DNA of 64,000 nt from Thalassotalea atypica (GTDB lineage Bacteria; Pseudomonadota; Gammaproteobacteria; Enterobacterales; Alteromonadaceae), in assembly GCF_030295975.1 (NCBI RefSeq), contig NZ_AP027364.1:558001-622000 (forward strand), given 5' to 3'. The translations under genes were made by a program, and so were the position numbers. Numbering within the stretch: position 1 is the first letter of the stretch; the number at the start of each line of letters is the position of its first letter. The notes under the pieces are model-generated. The model made no database searches, was not told the DNA's origin, and saw nothing but the letters and a program-made list of their open reading frames with translations. Of this stretch, positions 12,392 to 22,441 are shown piece by piece.

Positions 12392-12979
12392 TTAATCAGT
12401 ATAATAATTTAAAAAATTATTTAATAACGCATGGCCCTGTTCGGTGAGTATTGATTCGGGATGAAACTGCACACTGGCAATGGCTAAAGTCTTATGCTCA
12501 AGCCCCATGATTTCATCAAAAATTCCCTCTTGGTCTGTACTCCATGCCGTTATACTTAGTTCATTGGGTAAAGTATTTTTGTCGACGATTAACGAGTGGT
12601 AGCGTGTTACTTCTAGTGGCTCATTTAGCGTTGAAAATAGTCCCTGACCATTGTGCTTAATTATGCTGGTCTTGCCGTGCATCACTTGGTGCGCTTTGGT
12701 GACAATAGCGCCAAAATGTTGGGCTATGGCTTGATGCCCTAGACACACACCTAGTAAAGGGATTTTACCTGCAAAGTGTTTAATCACGTCCAAAGAAATG
12801 CCCGCCTGATCGGGGTCACAGGGACCAGGGGAAATGACTAAGTACTTCGGGGCCAATTGTTCAATTTCAGCTAAAGTAATTTCATCATTACGAGCGACGA
12901 CAACTTCTTGCCCTAAGGACTGAAAATAATGAACGAGGTTAAAAGTAAATGAATCGTAATTATCGATCATTAACAACAC
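12392..12979 (-). CDS. pabA: Aminodeoxychorismate/anthranilate synthase glutamine amidotransferase subunit
   Basis: This class I glutaminase supplies ammonia to PabB (folate) or TrpE (tryptophan). The 195-residue protein has the triad: C79 in [13 protein letters not shown], and His and Glu in [14 protein letters not shown]. The starting motif [16 protein letters not shown] is typical of PabA. No trp genes are near, and the PabA assignment rests on the well-known pabA-argD/ast neighbourhood in Vibrio and Shewanella. A TrpG role cannot be excluded. Confidence 0.92.
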   Translation of the reverse strand: MLLMIDNYDSFTFNLVHYFQSLGQEVVVARNDEITLAEIEQLAPKYLVISPGPCDPDQAGISLDVIKHFAGKIPLLGVCLGHQAIAQHFGAIVTKAHQVMHGKTSIIKHNGQGLFSTLNEPLEVTRYHSLIVDKNTLPNELSITAWSTDQEGIFDEIMGLEHKTLAIASVQFHPESILTEQGHALLNNFLNYYTD

Positions 12980-13110
12980 AAAAACACCTGCTAGTAAGAC
13001 AATGAAATTTACCGGGCGATCATTTTAATGCTTGTCTGCTCTGAATGACACGAGTTTTTTAAATAAAGTGTTGGTTTATTAATTGATACTTGGGTACTTT
13101 CTCGCCGACG

Positions 13111-13848
13111 CTATTTGTTCTGCTCTAGCATGTGTTTTATACGTTTTACCAGCTCAAGCGCATGGAGATTGTCACCATGAACACAAAAGGTATCCACTTT
13201 TATTGGGAGTTCCGCGCCGTGTTCACTTAGTAAATTTTTAGTTTCATTGTAGTGCTTTATTCGCTGGCACACGAGTTTGGCATCGGTTATGACGGCATTT
13301 GCTTGCTTTCGATCTACGAGTAAGCCGTTGTCTTGATAATTTCGATCGGCAAAAGCTTCATGCAGCAATGAGATATTATAGCGTTTGGCCACTTGATGAT
13401 AGCGGCTCATATCAGGCAATGCTTGCAATATGAGTACTAACGAATCATCAAGTTCAGCAATAGCCTGACAGATTGTTTCAAAAATTTCGATACTGCTCAT
13501 CATATCGTTGTACATAGCACCGTGAGGCTTAACGTATGACACTTGAGTTTTTTGTGCCTTACATAGAGCCTGCAATGCGCCCACTTGATATTGAACAGTG
13601 GTCTTGAGCTCAGATTGAGATAGTTTTATGCTGCGTCGACCAAAACCTACTAAATCAGGGTAGCCTGGATGGGCACCAATAGTAACATTGGCATTCACTG
13701 CTAGCTCAACGGTATGTGCCATGGTCTCGGGATCTCCTGCATGAAAGCCACAGGCGATATTAGCCAAATCAATGAGTGGCATTATGTGCTCGTCAGCCCC
13801 TTTTGACCATTGACCAAAACTTTCACCGAGGTCGCAATTTAGTTTCAT
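13111..13848 (-). CDS. pxpA: 5-oxoprolinase subunit A (LamB/YcsF family)
   Basis: PxpA works with PxpB and PxpC in ATP-dependent opening of 5-oxoproline to glutamate. The 245-residue protein has the family start MKLNCDLGESFGQW and the conserved stretches NIACGFHAGDPETM, NVTIGAHPGYPDLVGFGRR and FCVHGDNLHALELVK. PxpB and PxpC are not adjacent: the next genes on this strand are a MOSC-reductase fusion (upstream, 42 bases) and pabA (downstream), so the partners must be elsewhere. Confidence 0.93.
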   Translation of the reverse strand: MKLNCDLGESFGQWSKGADEHIMPLIDLANIACGFHAGDPETMAHTVELAVNANVTIGAHPGYPDLVGFGRRSIKLSQSELKTTVQYQVGALQALCKAQKTQVSYVKPHGAMYNDMMSSIEIFETICQAIAELDDSLVLILQALPDMSRYHQVAKRYNISLLHEAFADRNYQDNGLLVDRKQANAVITDAKLVCQRIKHYNETKNLLSEHGAELPIKVDTFCVHGDNLHALELVKRIKHMLEQNK

Positions 13849-13890
13849 GTCATGTCTTCGCTATTTTTGTCATTATAAATGGTCATAAAC

Positions 13891-15792
13891 TTACCCTTTC
13901 GATAGTACTATATCGGATGTAGGGATGCAGCTACAGGCAAGTACATAGCTTTGGGCTTTTTCGTCATCAGTTAAGCCATCATTGGAAAGTTGGTTTACTT
14001 CCCCACTTTCTAGCTTGACCTTACAGCTACCACACATGCCGCTACGACAGGAGTAGGGTAATATTAGCCCGGCTGACTCACCTTGTTCTAGCAGTGTTTC
14101 TTGATTGTTTCCTTTAATGTGTTTATTCCAAGAATCAAATAGAATATTGATTTTTTTGGCTGTTGGCGTTTTGGTTTCTTTAGGTACTTTTTGGCCAAAA
14201 CTTTCAAAATGAAATTGTTCTTGAGGTAAATCCAAAGACAATAATAGATTTTTTACGGCTTCACGAAACTGCTCTGGACCACAAACCATCACTTCTCTTT
14301 CCGTTAGTAGGGGAATATTAGCCAACATTTGCTCTGTGATATGTCCTTGATGATCTTGCCAGTTTGGTTTACATCCGCGCGTTAAGGTGTAACTGACTTG
14401 GCATTTACCATGCTGTTTTGCTAATGCACTAATTTCATCTCGGGCAATCAAGTCTTGCTCCGTGCGTGCTGAATGGAAGAAGACAACGTCATTGTTTATC
14501 GCTTGATCGGTTAGTGACTTTAATATCGATAACATCGGCGTAATGCCACTGCCAGCAGAAATCAGTAGCAGTTTACTGGCATCGATTGCGCCTAGATGGA
14601 AGTCGCCATTGGGCACTCTAGCTTGTAAACTATCACCTTGCTTAAAATGATCGTGAAGAAAATTAGACACTCTGCCACCAAGTACTCTTTTTACAGTCAA
14701 CGATAAATAGTGCGGTCGAGTTGGTGAAGAGGACAAAGTATAAACCGCGTTGACCATATCACCGTGAATGTCTAGAGTGATTGGGAGATGCTGACCAGCA
14801 AGGTAATAAAAATGTTGTTCATCAGGACTGGTTAAGATAAAAGTTTTTACGTCATGGGTTTCTTCTATGATCTTGTGACAAGTCAACGATATTGGGACCA
14901 TTGAGGTATTTTGTTCAGGTTTTATTTGTGACGCGGCAGCTAATGTGGGCCTATGCTTTTGTCTCCCTCTGGGTTTAAAATGCGGTGCACTACCTGTTTC
15001 AAGAACAATAACAGCATCGCCTTTTTTAACTTGTCCCTTGTTTAATGGGATCAGGTTTTGGCCAAACATAACATCACCACTGTCGACCTGACGATATGAT
15101 TTTAACGTCGTTAACGGCTCTTGTAATGCATGTTTTTCGCCTGTTCTCGGATCAACAGTGGTAAAAATACAACGAGAACAAGGCTTGGTAAGTTCAAATT
15201 CAACTTCGCCAATTCTAATGTGTTTCCATTCATCTTCAGCAAACGGCTCGCAATGTTCAATAATCAAGTTAGGTCGAAAATGACTCATGCTGACGGACTG
15301 TTCTAATTGTGAGTTTAGATCTCTGAGTGAAGCTTCTGAAATAAGCAATAAAGGATAACCATCTGCAAAAGCAAGCGGATTGTTAGACTTATTTACCTTT
15401 CTCTTTGAGCGCTCGCCAAAAAACAGCAAATGGCATGGCATATTTAAATATGCGCTAAACCATTGATCAACTTTTTGATGGCATCGTTGTGCCAATATTG
15501 TGTCTCGCCACACAGTAACGTCTTGATATTGCTCAGTGCATTGTTGGTAGTCGATGGTTAATATCGGCATGTCCGGAGCACTAAGCACCAACCCTGAGGC
15601 TGTGATATTACACTGAATCAAGCACAGTGTTGGCTGCGTTCTTGCCGTGATAAATTGCCCTTGGGGATTAGAAACAACAAAACGTCGATCAAAGGGTAAG
15701 CCAATATTATCAACCCAGCTTGTAGACAGACTAATACCTGCGGATGATTTTATCGGATAGACGCGAATGTCTTGTAAGTTGCAAGCTGGCAA
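13891..15792 (-). CDS. MOSC - ferredoxin reductase - [2Fe-2S] ferredoxin fusion (YcbX-like)
   Basis: A single 633-residue chain holds three modules. The N-terminal MOSC_N/MOSC region (about 1-280) includes RVYPIKSSAG, GLPFDRRFVV and CSRCIFTTVDPRTG. The flavin/NAD(P)H reductase domain (about 295-530) includes YTLSSSPTR, LISAGSGITPML and MVCGPEQF. The C-terminal plant-type ferredoxin domain has CRSGMCGSC and ACSC ligands. E. coli YcbX is MOSC plus ferredoxin only and detoxifies N-hydroxylated bases using a separate reductase; here the reductase is built in. The TTG start at 15792 is preceded by AAGGA seven bases upstream. The more upstream TTG at 15876 has no ribosome-binding site, and no in-frame ATG exists. 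Cofactor is presumed to be molybdenum cofactor. Confidence 0.88.
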   Translation of the reverse strand: MPACNLQDIRVYPIKSSAGISLSTSWVDNIGLPFDRRFVVSNPQGQFITARTQPTLCLIQCNITASGLVLSAPDMPILTIDYQQCTEQYQDVTVWRDTILAQRCHQKVDQWFSAYLNMPCHLLFFGERSKRKVNKSNNPLAFADGYPLLLISEASLRDLNSQLEQSVSMSHFRPNLIIEHCEPFAEDEWKHIRIGEVEFELTKPCSRCIFTTVDPRTGEKHALQEPLTTLKSYRQVDSGDVMFGQNLIPLNKGQVKKGDAVIVLETGSAPHFKPRGRQKHRPTLAAASQIKPEQNTSMVPISLTCHKIIEETHDVKTFILTSPDEQHFYYLAGQHLPITLDIHGDMVNAVYTLSSSPTRPHYLSLTVKRVLGGRVSNFLHDHFKQGDSLQARVPNGDFHLGAIDASKLLLISAGSGITPMLSILKSLTDQAINNDVVFFHSARTEQDLIARDEISALAKQHGKCQVSYTLTRGCKPNWQDHQGHITEQMLANIPLLTEREVMVCGPEQFREAVKNLLLSLDLPQEQFHFESFGQKVPKETKTPTAKKINILFDSWNKHIKGNNQETLLEQGESAGLILPYSCRSGMCGSCKVKLESGEVNQLSNDGLTDDEKAQSYVLACSCIPTSDIVLSKG

Positions 15793-15984
15793 AGTTATGT
15801 CCTTGATAATGAGGTTAATTCCTTCTCTTAATCTTGAGCAATTGTGTTTAATAATACAATCATAGAATGATGGCAAATGAATGAAAATATTTAATCAACC
15901 ATGAGCATGTAGATATTAAAGCAGATTAAAGTCAGGTATATTGGCGCCAATAACGTAGTAGCTTAATGATCTCGCGGAAATTTT

Positions 15985-17352
15985 ATGCATATTCATATCC
16001 TTGGTATTTGCGGCACCTTTATGGGCGGTATTGCAGCCATTGCTGCACAATTAGGACATCGTGTTTCGGGTTGTGATGCGAATGTGTATCCCCCAATGAG
16101 TACCCAACTTGAAGCATTGGGTATTGAGTTACAGCAAGGGTACTTACCAGAGCATTTAAATGATGAGCCTGACATTGTCATTGTTGGCAATGCCATGTCG
16201 CGTGGTAATGCCATGGTTGAATATGTGCTGGATCGCAATATTCCTTACATTTCTGGACCACAGTGGTTACTGGAAAATGTCTTAAAAGATCGCTGGGTGC
16301 TTGCGGTTGCCGGTACACACGGTAAAACGACGACCAGCTCTATGCTCACGTGGATCTTAGAGTATGCTCATTTGTCCCCTGGTTATTTAATCGGTGGCGT
16401 CCCACAAAATTTTGATGTTTCAGCACGATTAGGAGATGCGCCGTTCTTCGTCATTGAGGCAGACGAATACGACACGGCATTTTTTGATAAGCGCTCTAAA
16501 TTTGTTCATTACCGTCCACGCACGTTAGTGATCAATAATTTAGAGTTTGACCATGCCGATATTTTTGATGATATCAGCGACATTCAACGTCAGTTTCATC
16601 ATCTTATTCGTATGGTTCCTAGCAATGGTCTTATTTTATCTCCTTTATCTGAACAGGCGATTGAAGAGACGCTAACAGAAGGTTGTTGGACGCCAACTGA
16701 GTTTAGTGTCGATAAGAAGCATACTAGCCAAGGGTGGTATGCAGAAAAGCTTATTGAAGACGGCAGCGAGTTTATTGTGAACTTCAAAGGAACCGAGCAA
16801 GGACGAGTTAAATGGGACTTGATTGGAGATTTTAATATCGACAATGGCTTAATGGCGATTGCGGCAGCTAGACATGCGGGCGTTCCTAGCCATATCGCTA
16901 TAGAAGCGCTTGGCGAGTTTATTAATACTAAGCGTCGATTAGAGCTACGCGGGACAATCAATGACATCAAAGTGTTTGATGATTTTGCCCACCATCCAAC
17001 CGCAATTAGCAAAACCCTTGATGGGTTACGAGCACATGTTGGTGACGGTAGAATTTTAACGGTATTAGAGCCCCGCTCAAACACCATGAAAAGTGGAATT
17101 CATAAAGACAAGTTAGCTTCAGCATTAAGCAAGGCCGATCATATATTTTTATTCCAAGGAGAAAATGTTCACTGGTCGGTAGATGAGCTAGCGGCGCAAT
17201 GTTCACAGCCTTTTTACAACACGGATGCACTTGACCAGCTGATTGACGAAGTGGCAACGCAAGCAACCGCTGGCGACACTATATTGGTGATGAGTAATGG
17301 AGGTTTTGGTGGTTTTCACACTAAACTGCTAGAGCGCCTATCATTAGTATAA
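15985..17352 (+). CDS. mpl: UDP-N-acetylmuramate:L-Ala-gamma-D-Glu-meso-DAP ligase
   Basis: Mpl joins the recycled tripeptide L-Ala-D-Glu-mDAP to UDP-MurNAc in the cytoplasm, saving de novo synthesis steps in peptidoglycan recycling. The 455-residue protein starts MHIHILGICGTFMGG (nucleotide-binding loop), has the Mur ligase ATP loop GTHGKTTTSSM near residue 110, and DFAHHPTAISKTL and EPRSNTMKSG in the C-terminal half, all diagnostic of Mpl rather than MurC. It is followed by ubiX 61 bases downstream; mpl-ubiX adjacency is common in gammaproteobacteria. Confidence 0.97.
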   Translation: MHIHILGICGTFMGGIAAIAAQLGHRVSGCDANVYPPMSTQLEALGIELQQGYLPEHLNDEPDIVIVGNAMSRGNAMVEYVLDRNIPYISGPQWLLENVLKDRWVLAVAGTHGKTTTSSMLTWILEYAHLSPGYLIGGVPQNFDVSARLGDAPFFVIEADEYDTAFFDKRSKFVHYRPRTLVINNLEFDHADIFDDISDIQRQFHHLIRMVPSNGLILSPLSEQAIEETLTEGCWTPTEFSVDKKHTSQGWYAEKLIEDGSEFIVNFKGTEQGRVKWDLIGDFNIDNGLMAIAAARHAGVPSHIAIEALGEFINTKRRLELRGTINDIKVFDDFAHHPTAISKTLDGLRAHVGDGRILTVLEPRSNTMKSGIHKDKLASALSKADHIFLFQGENVHWSVDELAAQCSQPFYNTDALDQLIDEVATQATAGDTILVMSNGGFGGFHTKLLERLSLV

Positions 17353-17413
17353 GTAACGGAAACCCCGTTTATATTGTTTAACATTAATAGCCAAAAAATA
17401 TTCGGAGCTTATT

Positions 17414-18046
17414 GTGGCAGAGCCAGTATTAACAGAATTTAAATCCCCTATAACCATCGCCATCACGGGGGCTTCTGGCTCCGCGTATGCCATGCGGCTG
17501 ATTGAATGTTTAGTGACGGCTAATCATCAGGTCTTTATTTTATATTCTAGCGCGGCGCGGGTCGTATTCGACACTGAACTTGGTGTTAAAGTCCCCTCAT
17601 CTCCCGATGCAGCAGCACAATTTTTTAGTGAAAGGTTTTCGGCTAAAGCAGGACAAATCAGTGTTTTTGGTAAAGAACAATGGTTTTCACCGGTGGCATC
17701 TGGTTCGGCAGCACCTAAGCAAATGGTGGTCTGCCCTTGCTCTACTGGCACTTTGGCTGCGATCAGCCAAGGCATGAGTGATAATTTGATTGAAAGAGCG
17801 GCAGATGTTGTGATTAAAGAGCGTGGCCAACTGATCCTTGTGCCCCGTGAAACGCCTTTTTCTACCATTCATTTACAGAATATGTTGAGCTTATCGCAAC
17901 TGGGGGCAACGATAATGCCTGCGGCTCCTGGTTTTTATCATAACCCTGAATCCATTAACGACTTAATTGACTTTATGGTCGGTCGCATCCTGGATCATTT
18001 ATCCATTTCACAAGACATTATGCCGCGCTGGGGATATCAAAAATAA
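17414..18046 (+). CDS. ubiX: Flavin prenyltransferase
   Basis: UbiX attaches dimethylallyl to FMN to make prenylated FMN, the cofactor of the UbiD decarboxylase in ubiquinone synthesis. The 210-residue protein has [15 protein letters not shown] at the N-terminus (FMN/phosphate binding), [16 protein letters not shown], and the C-terminal [17 protein letters not shown]. The start is GTG with GGAG about 8 bases before it. It is likely co-transcribed with mpl. Confidence 0.96.
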   Translation: MAEPVLTEFKSPITIAITGASGSAYAMRLIECLVTANHQVFILYSSAARVVFDTELGVKVPSSPDAAAQFFSERFSAKAGQISVFGKEQWFSPVASGSAAPKQMVVCPCSTGTLAAISQGMSDNLIERAADVVIKERGQLILVPRETPFSTIHLQNMLSLSQLGATIMPAAPGFYHNPESINDLIDFMVGRILDHLSISQDIMPRWGYQK

Positions 18047-18080
18047 ACGCCAAAAGCTGTAACTAAGGCTTTAAGTAAGG

Positions 18081-18821
18081 CTATTTGGCAGCAAATGATT
18101 TTTCAAAATAGGGCGCGAGCCCTTTGTCATTGAACGATTCAAACACTGGATTGACTTGTCTCAGGTAACTTTCCGTCAGCGCGCTTCTGTGGCAAGTGAC
18201 GCCCAGTGCCGTAACGGCAACAGAGTATGCGGCATCATGGTGCATGTCTACTTGTTGATGTTGGGCAGCCAGTTGAAATTCAAATGAATTATGTATCGCA
18301 ACTTCAATACGTTTTTTCTTCAACATATCCACTAAACGGCTTAACTCGCTGACTTCTATAATTGTTGCGCGATTAATTGAGTATAAAAAAGGACTGTCGA
18401 GCATAGGGCTGCCTTTTAATACCCCGATCAATCGACCATGTAGTTGCACTTCTTCTTGTATAACCGCTTGACTAGGTAAAGTAAACGCATGGTTTTCAAG
18501 TTGGGCAAAGGGTACCGAGTGGATCACATTCAAGCTTTTGAACTCGCTTTGCCCTACCACACTTGGAATTACACAAGCAACACGCTTATTCCTAAATTTT
18601 CGTTTTCCTCGTTTAATTGATGTCACTGTATATTGGTGTGGAATACCACTTAATTTCGACAGATCTTTGAGCATGAAATCAAGTGCGCCTTTGCTATTGT
18701 TTTGAATAAGGTTTTCTTGAGATAAGGCAATCATGCTGAGCACTTGTGGCTCAGCAGCTAAAGAAAAGCTATAGCTATTCATGATAGCCGCAGGAAGGAA
18801 AAAAGTAATAAAGCTCAGCAA
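18081..18821 (-). CDS. Periplasmic substrate-binding-like protein
   Basis: The 246-residue exported protein resembles family 3 solute-binding folds: an early segment around the first lobe, then QEEVQLHGRLIGVLKGSPM and SELSRLVDMLKKKRIEVAI, as seen in amino-acid-binding-type proteins of marine gammaproteobacteria that are not linked to an ABC transporter. The start is TTG and is needed to include the hydrophobic signal (LSFITFFLPAAIMNSYSFSLAA); an in-frame ATG at residue 14 would break the signal peptide. No transporter genes are adjacent, so it may serve sensing or be an orphan. The ligand is unknown. Confidence 0.68.
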   Translation of the reverse strand: MLSFITFFLPAAIMNSYSFSLAAEPQVLSMIALSQENLIQNNSKGALDFMLKDLSKLSGIPHQYTVTSIKRGKRKFRNKRVACVIPSVVGQSEFKSLNVIHSVPFAQLENHAFTLPSQAVIQEEVQLHGRLIGVLKGSPMLDSPFLYSINRATIIEVSELSRLVDMLKKKRIEVAIHNSFEFQLAAQHQQVDMHHDAAYSVAVTALGVTCHRSALTESYLRQVNPVFESFNDKGLAPYFEKSFAAK

Positions 18822-19036
18822 AGGTTACAACAACTATTTATTTATTCTTATTAAACCGTAGCACAAAATTCATAATTCGCTTATTTCAGGACACATTCAT
18901 TGAGTTAATAATCATGGTTACTAGTCGCTGTATTTAGTCGTTTTAACCCAACAAAGTACCAATGACATAATTTTTATGGTTTAGTTAGGCCAATTATTTA
19001 CAACAACAAACTAAAACCTTTACAGGTAGTCGAAAT

Positions 19037-22000
19037 ATGTCAAAAAAATTCTCGAAGATTTCTGCTTTATCATTGGCCTTGAGCCTGAGCTTGTCTGCAT
19101 CGGTATTTGCTGAAAAAGCTAAAGAAGAACAATGGTCTGTCAATGATCCACAAGGACAGTTTAAAACCGCAAGTATTGATGTTACCCAAGGCACATGGAT
19201 GAATGTCGATATTAGCCCAGACGGCCGTACCGTTGTATTTGACTTGTTGGGTGATCTTTATACGATGCCGATAACTGGTGGTGAAGCTAAGCCTCTAATG
19301 ACAGATATTGCATGGCAAATGCAACCTAGGTTTAGTCCCGACGGTAAACACATCGCCTTTACTTCAGACGAAGATGGTGGTGATAACCTTTGGATCATGA
19401 ATGTTGATGGTAGCAATAAAAAAGCGATCACTGATGAAACCTTTCGTTTACTGAACAGCCCTGCGTGGTCTCCTGACGGTAACTATATAGTCGGTCGTAA
19501 GCATTACACAGGCTCTCGCTCATTGGGTGCTGGCGAAGTATGGCTATATCATAAAACCGGCGGCCAAGGTGCAATGTTAACCAAGCGCCCTAATCAACAG
19601 AAAGACTTAGGTGAGCCGGCTTTTTCTCACGATGGGAAGTATGTTTACTTTTCACAAGATGCAACACCAGGTAAAACGTTCCACTACAGCAAAGACTCTG
19701 AAAAGGGTATCTATAAAATTAAGCGACTGACGTTAGAAACCGGTGAAATTGATGTCATTGTTTCAGGTAAAGGTGGCGCTATTCGACCAACTCCTTCACG
19801 TGATGGTCGTTACCTAGCCTACATTAGCCGTGATGATTTTCAGCCTAATTTGTACTTGTATGATTTAAAGAGCGGCGAAGAAACGCTTGTTTATGAAGAT
19901 TTAGATCGCGACATGCAAGAAACATGGGCGATTCATGGTGTGTATCCAACTATGGCCTGGACACCTGATAACAAGAGCATTATTTTTTGGGCTGGCGGTA
20001 AAATAAAGCAGTTAGACCTCAAATCTAAAAAAGCTAAAAACATTGAATTCCATGTTAAAACGGACAAAAAAATTCAAACTGCTGTACGTTTCAAGCAAAA
20101 TTTAGATCAGCCAGTATTTGATGTCAAAATGCTGCGTGATGTGGAAATCTCACCAGACGGCAAAAAAGTGGTCTTCGAAGCAATGGGACACATTTATACT
20201 CGCACCTTACCTGACGGAAAGCCACGTCGCCTTACGACACAAAAAAGTAAGTTTGAATACAACCCAAGTTTCTCACGCGATGGCAAAAAAGTGGTCTATG
20301 TAAGCTGGGATGACAACGAACTTGGCACAGTCAATGTCGTTTCTAGTCGCGGTGGCTCTGCGAAAGTGATCACAAAGGAGCCCGGTAAATATGTTGAACC
20401 AAGCTTCTCTCCTGATGGCAAAACCGTGGTATACCGAAAAATTTCAGGTGGTTATATTACCAATCCTACTTGGGGATTAAACCCTGGCATCTACACGGTT
20501 TCGGCAAAAGGCGGTAAATCGTCATTAGTGACTGACAATGGTGTGCAGCCGCACTTCGGTGTTGATAATGATCGTATCTATGTGGTGCGCAGCGGTGAGA
20601 AAACACAACTTGCTCGCGTAGATCTAGACGGCAACAACGATAAAACATTATATCAAGGCAAGTTTGCCACAGAGTATAAAGTATCACCTGATGGTGAATT
20701 CTTAGCGTTCTCAGAGCGTTTTAAAGTCTTTGTAACGCCTCTAGTTGAGCGTGGTGATGTGATTGATACTGGACCCAGCGCACGTAACTTCCCTGTGAGA
20801 CAATTATCGGTACGTGCAGGTGAAGGTTTAAGCTGGAACAGTAAATCAAATGAAATTTACTGGAGTCTAGGTGCTGACCTATACCAAGCAAGTGTTGGCG
20901 ATTTATTTGATATTCAAAATGACAACGCAGCAGATAAAGCCAAAGACGATAGCGCTAAGCCAACACAAACAAACTTAAGCTTCACCAAAAAAGCCGATAT
21001 GCCATCAGGTACGGTTGCTTTTGTAGGCGGCAAAATTGTGACCATGGAAAAAGGGCAAGTGATCACCAACGGTGTCGTGCTGGTTGAAGGAAACAAAATC
21101 AAAGCAGTCGGTAATAAGGCTTCCGTCAATATCCCTAAAAATGCGCATGTCATTGATATTTCTGGTAAATCAATTATGCCAGGGCTAATAGATGCTCATG
21201 CTCATGGCCCACAAGGAACGGATGAAATTATTCCGCAGCAGAATTGGAAAAATTATGCTGGTCTGGCCTTAGGTGTAACCACAATCCATGATCCTTCAAA
21301 CGATACCACAGAGTTCTTTGCTGCTAGTGAAATGCAAAAAGCGGGTGATATTGTTGCTGCGCGATTGTTCTCAACCGGTACTATTTTATACGGTGCAACA
21401 GCGGCGGGGTATACCTCACATGTTGACAGTCTAGATGATGCTAAATTCCATATCGAACGCTTGAAAAAGGCCGGTGCATTTAGTGTGAAAAGCTATAACC
21501 AACCACGACGTAACCAGCGTCAACAGTTGATTCAAGCAGCACGTGAAGCACAAATGATGGTTGTGCCAGAAGGTGGTTCATTATTACAGCATAATTTAAC
21601 CATGGTGGTTGATGGTCATACAACGTTAGAACACTCGATATCGACAGAGCGCATTTATGATGATGTTAAACAGCTTTGGTCACAATCGGGTATGGCTTAT
21701 ACACCGACTATGGCCGTTGCCTTTGGCGGTATTGCGGGGGAAAATTTCTGGTATGACACTACAGATGTCTGGAAACACCCACGCCTAAGCAAATATGTAC
21801 CGAGCGAGTTTTTGGATGCACGTTCTATGCGTCGTCCAAAAGCGCCACATCATCACTATAATCACATCAACGTAGCGACAGTGGCGACAGAGTTGCAAAA
21901 ACTTGGTGTTAATATCAACTCCGGTGGTCACGGTCAACGTGAGGGTCTAGCGATGCATTGGGAAATGTGGATGATGGCACAAGGTGGTATGACACCTTTA

Positions 22001-22243
22001 GAGGCGATAAGCACTGCCACTATTTCTCCGGCCGAAACATTAGGTTTAGATGATCAAATAGGCTCAATTAAAACCGGTAAGCTTGCTGACTTAATCGTAA
22101 TTGATGGAGATATCACACTTGATATTCGCCTAAGTGACAAAGTGACTCATACAATGATTAACGGTCGTTTGTACGATGCCGATACCATGAATGAAATTGG
22201 TAACTATGATAATGAGCGTGAAAAATTCTACTTTGAGCAGTAG
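19037..22243 (+). CDS. Exported TolB-like beta-propeller/amidohydrolase fusion
   Basis: The 1068-residue protein has a signal peptide (KISALSLALSLSLSASVFA, about residues 6-25). A long N-terminal region (about 40-640) carries repeated WD40-like PD40 units (DISPDGRTVVFD, FSPDGKHIAFTS, WSPDGNYIVG, FSRDGKKVVYVS, FSPDGKTVVYRK). A C-terminal amidohydrolase (about 665-1050) has H721-A-H723 in IMPGLIDAHAHGP, LEHSIS and NINSGGHGQREG. Such exported fusions are frequent in Alteromonadales and Xanthomonadales and are annotated as amidohydrolases or peptidases; the substrate is unknown and a role in peptide or dipeptide hydrolysis is inference. It is a single gene with its own terminator. Confidence 0.88.
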   Translation: MSKKFSKISALSLALSLSLSASVFAEKAKEEQWSVNDPQGQFKTASIDVTQGTWMNVDISPDGRTVVFDLLGDLYTMPITGGEAKPLMTDIAWQMQPRFSPDGKHIAFTSDEDGGDNLWIMNVDGSNKKAITDETFRLLNSPAWSPDGNYIVGRKHYTGSRSLGAGEVWLYHKTGGQGAMLTKRPNQQKDLGEPAFSHDGKYVYFSQDATPGKTFHYSKDSEKGIYKIKRLTLETGEIDVIVSGKGGAIRPTPSRDGRYLAYISRDDFQPNLYLYDLKSGEETLVYEDLDRDMQETWAIHGVYPTMAWTPDNKSIIFWAGGKIKQLDLKSKKAKNIEFHVKTDKKIQTAVRFKQNLDQPVFDVKMLRDVEISPDGKKVVFEAMGHIYTRTLPDGKPRRLTTQKSKFEYNPSFSRDGKKVVYVSWDDNELGTVNVVSSRGGSAKVITKEPGKYVEPSFSPDGKTVVYRKISGGYITNPTWGLNPGIYTVSAKGGKSSLVTDNGVQPHFGVDNDRIYVVRSGEKTQLARVDLDGNNDKTLYQGKFATEYKVSPDGEFLAFSERFKVFVTPLVERGDVIDTGPSARNFPVRQLSVRAGEGLSWNSKSNEIYWSLGADLYQASVGDLFDIQNDNAADKAKDDSAKPTQTNLSFTKKADMPSGTVAFVGGKIVTMEKGQVITNGVVLVEGNKIKAVGNKASVNIPKNAHVIDISGKSIMPGLIDAHAHGPQGTDEIIPQQNWKNYAGLALGVTTIHDPSNDTTEFFAASEMQKAGDIVAARLFSTGTILYGATAAGYTSHVDSLDDAKFHIERLKKAGAFSVKSYNQPRRNQRQQLIQAAREAQMMVVPEGGSLLQHNLTMVVDGHTTLEHSISTERIYDDVKQLWSQSGMAYTPTMAVAFGGIAGENFWYDTTDVWKHPRLSKYVPSEFLDARSMRRPKAPHHHYNHINVATVATELQKLGVNINSGGHGQREGLAMHWEMWMMAQGGMTPLEAISTATISPAETLGLDDQIGSIKTGKLADLIVIDGDITLDIRLSDKVTHTMINGRLYDADTMNEIGNYDNEREKFYFEQ

Positions 22244-22277
22244 TCAGTAATAAACAATTATTGTTAATAAATAAGTA

Positions 22278-22317
22278 AAGCCTGCTATGAGTCACTTGAT
22301 TCATAGTGGGCTTTTTT
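22278..22317 (+). terminator. Terminator of the propeller-amidohydrolase gene
   Basis: Left arm AAAGCCTGCTATGA, right arm TCATAGTGGGCTTT, fully paired with two G-U pairs, and the inner GTCA/TGAT can also pair, giving a long stem. A six-T run follows. It lies 34 bases after the stop. Confidence 0.9.
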
Positions 22318-22441
22318 ATTACGGCTAATTTTCTTGCACCTACTACTTCAATTACTTTACCTCGTGCATCTGAATCTCTGTAATTTTTTCTTAAAAACTT
22401 CTTGCCTGAAAAGATAGACAAATAACTATTTCTATAGCTAA

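Noticed and set aside
18049-18089. Terminator between ubiX and the binding-protein gene
   Set aside because: The only complementary arms (GCCAAA/TTTGGC) span into the next gene's end and have a long loop, so it is not convincing.
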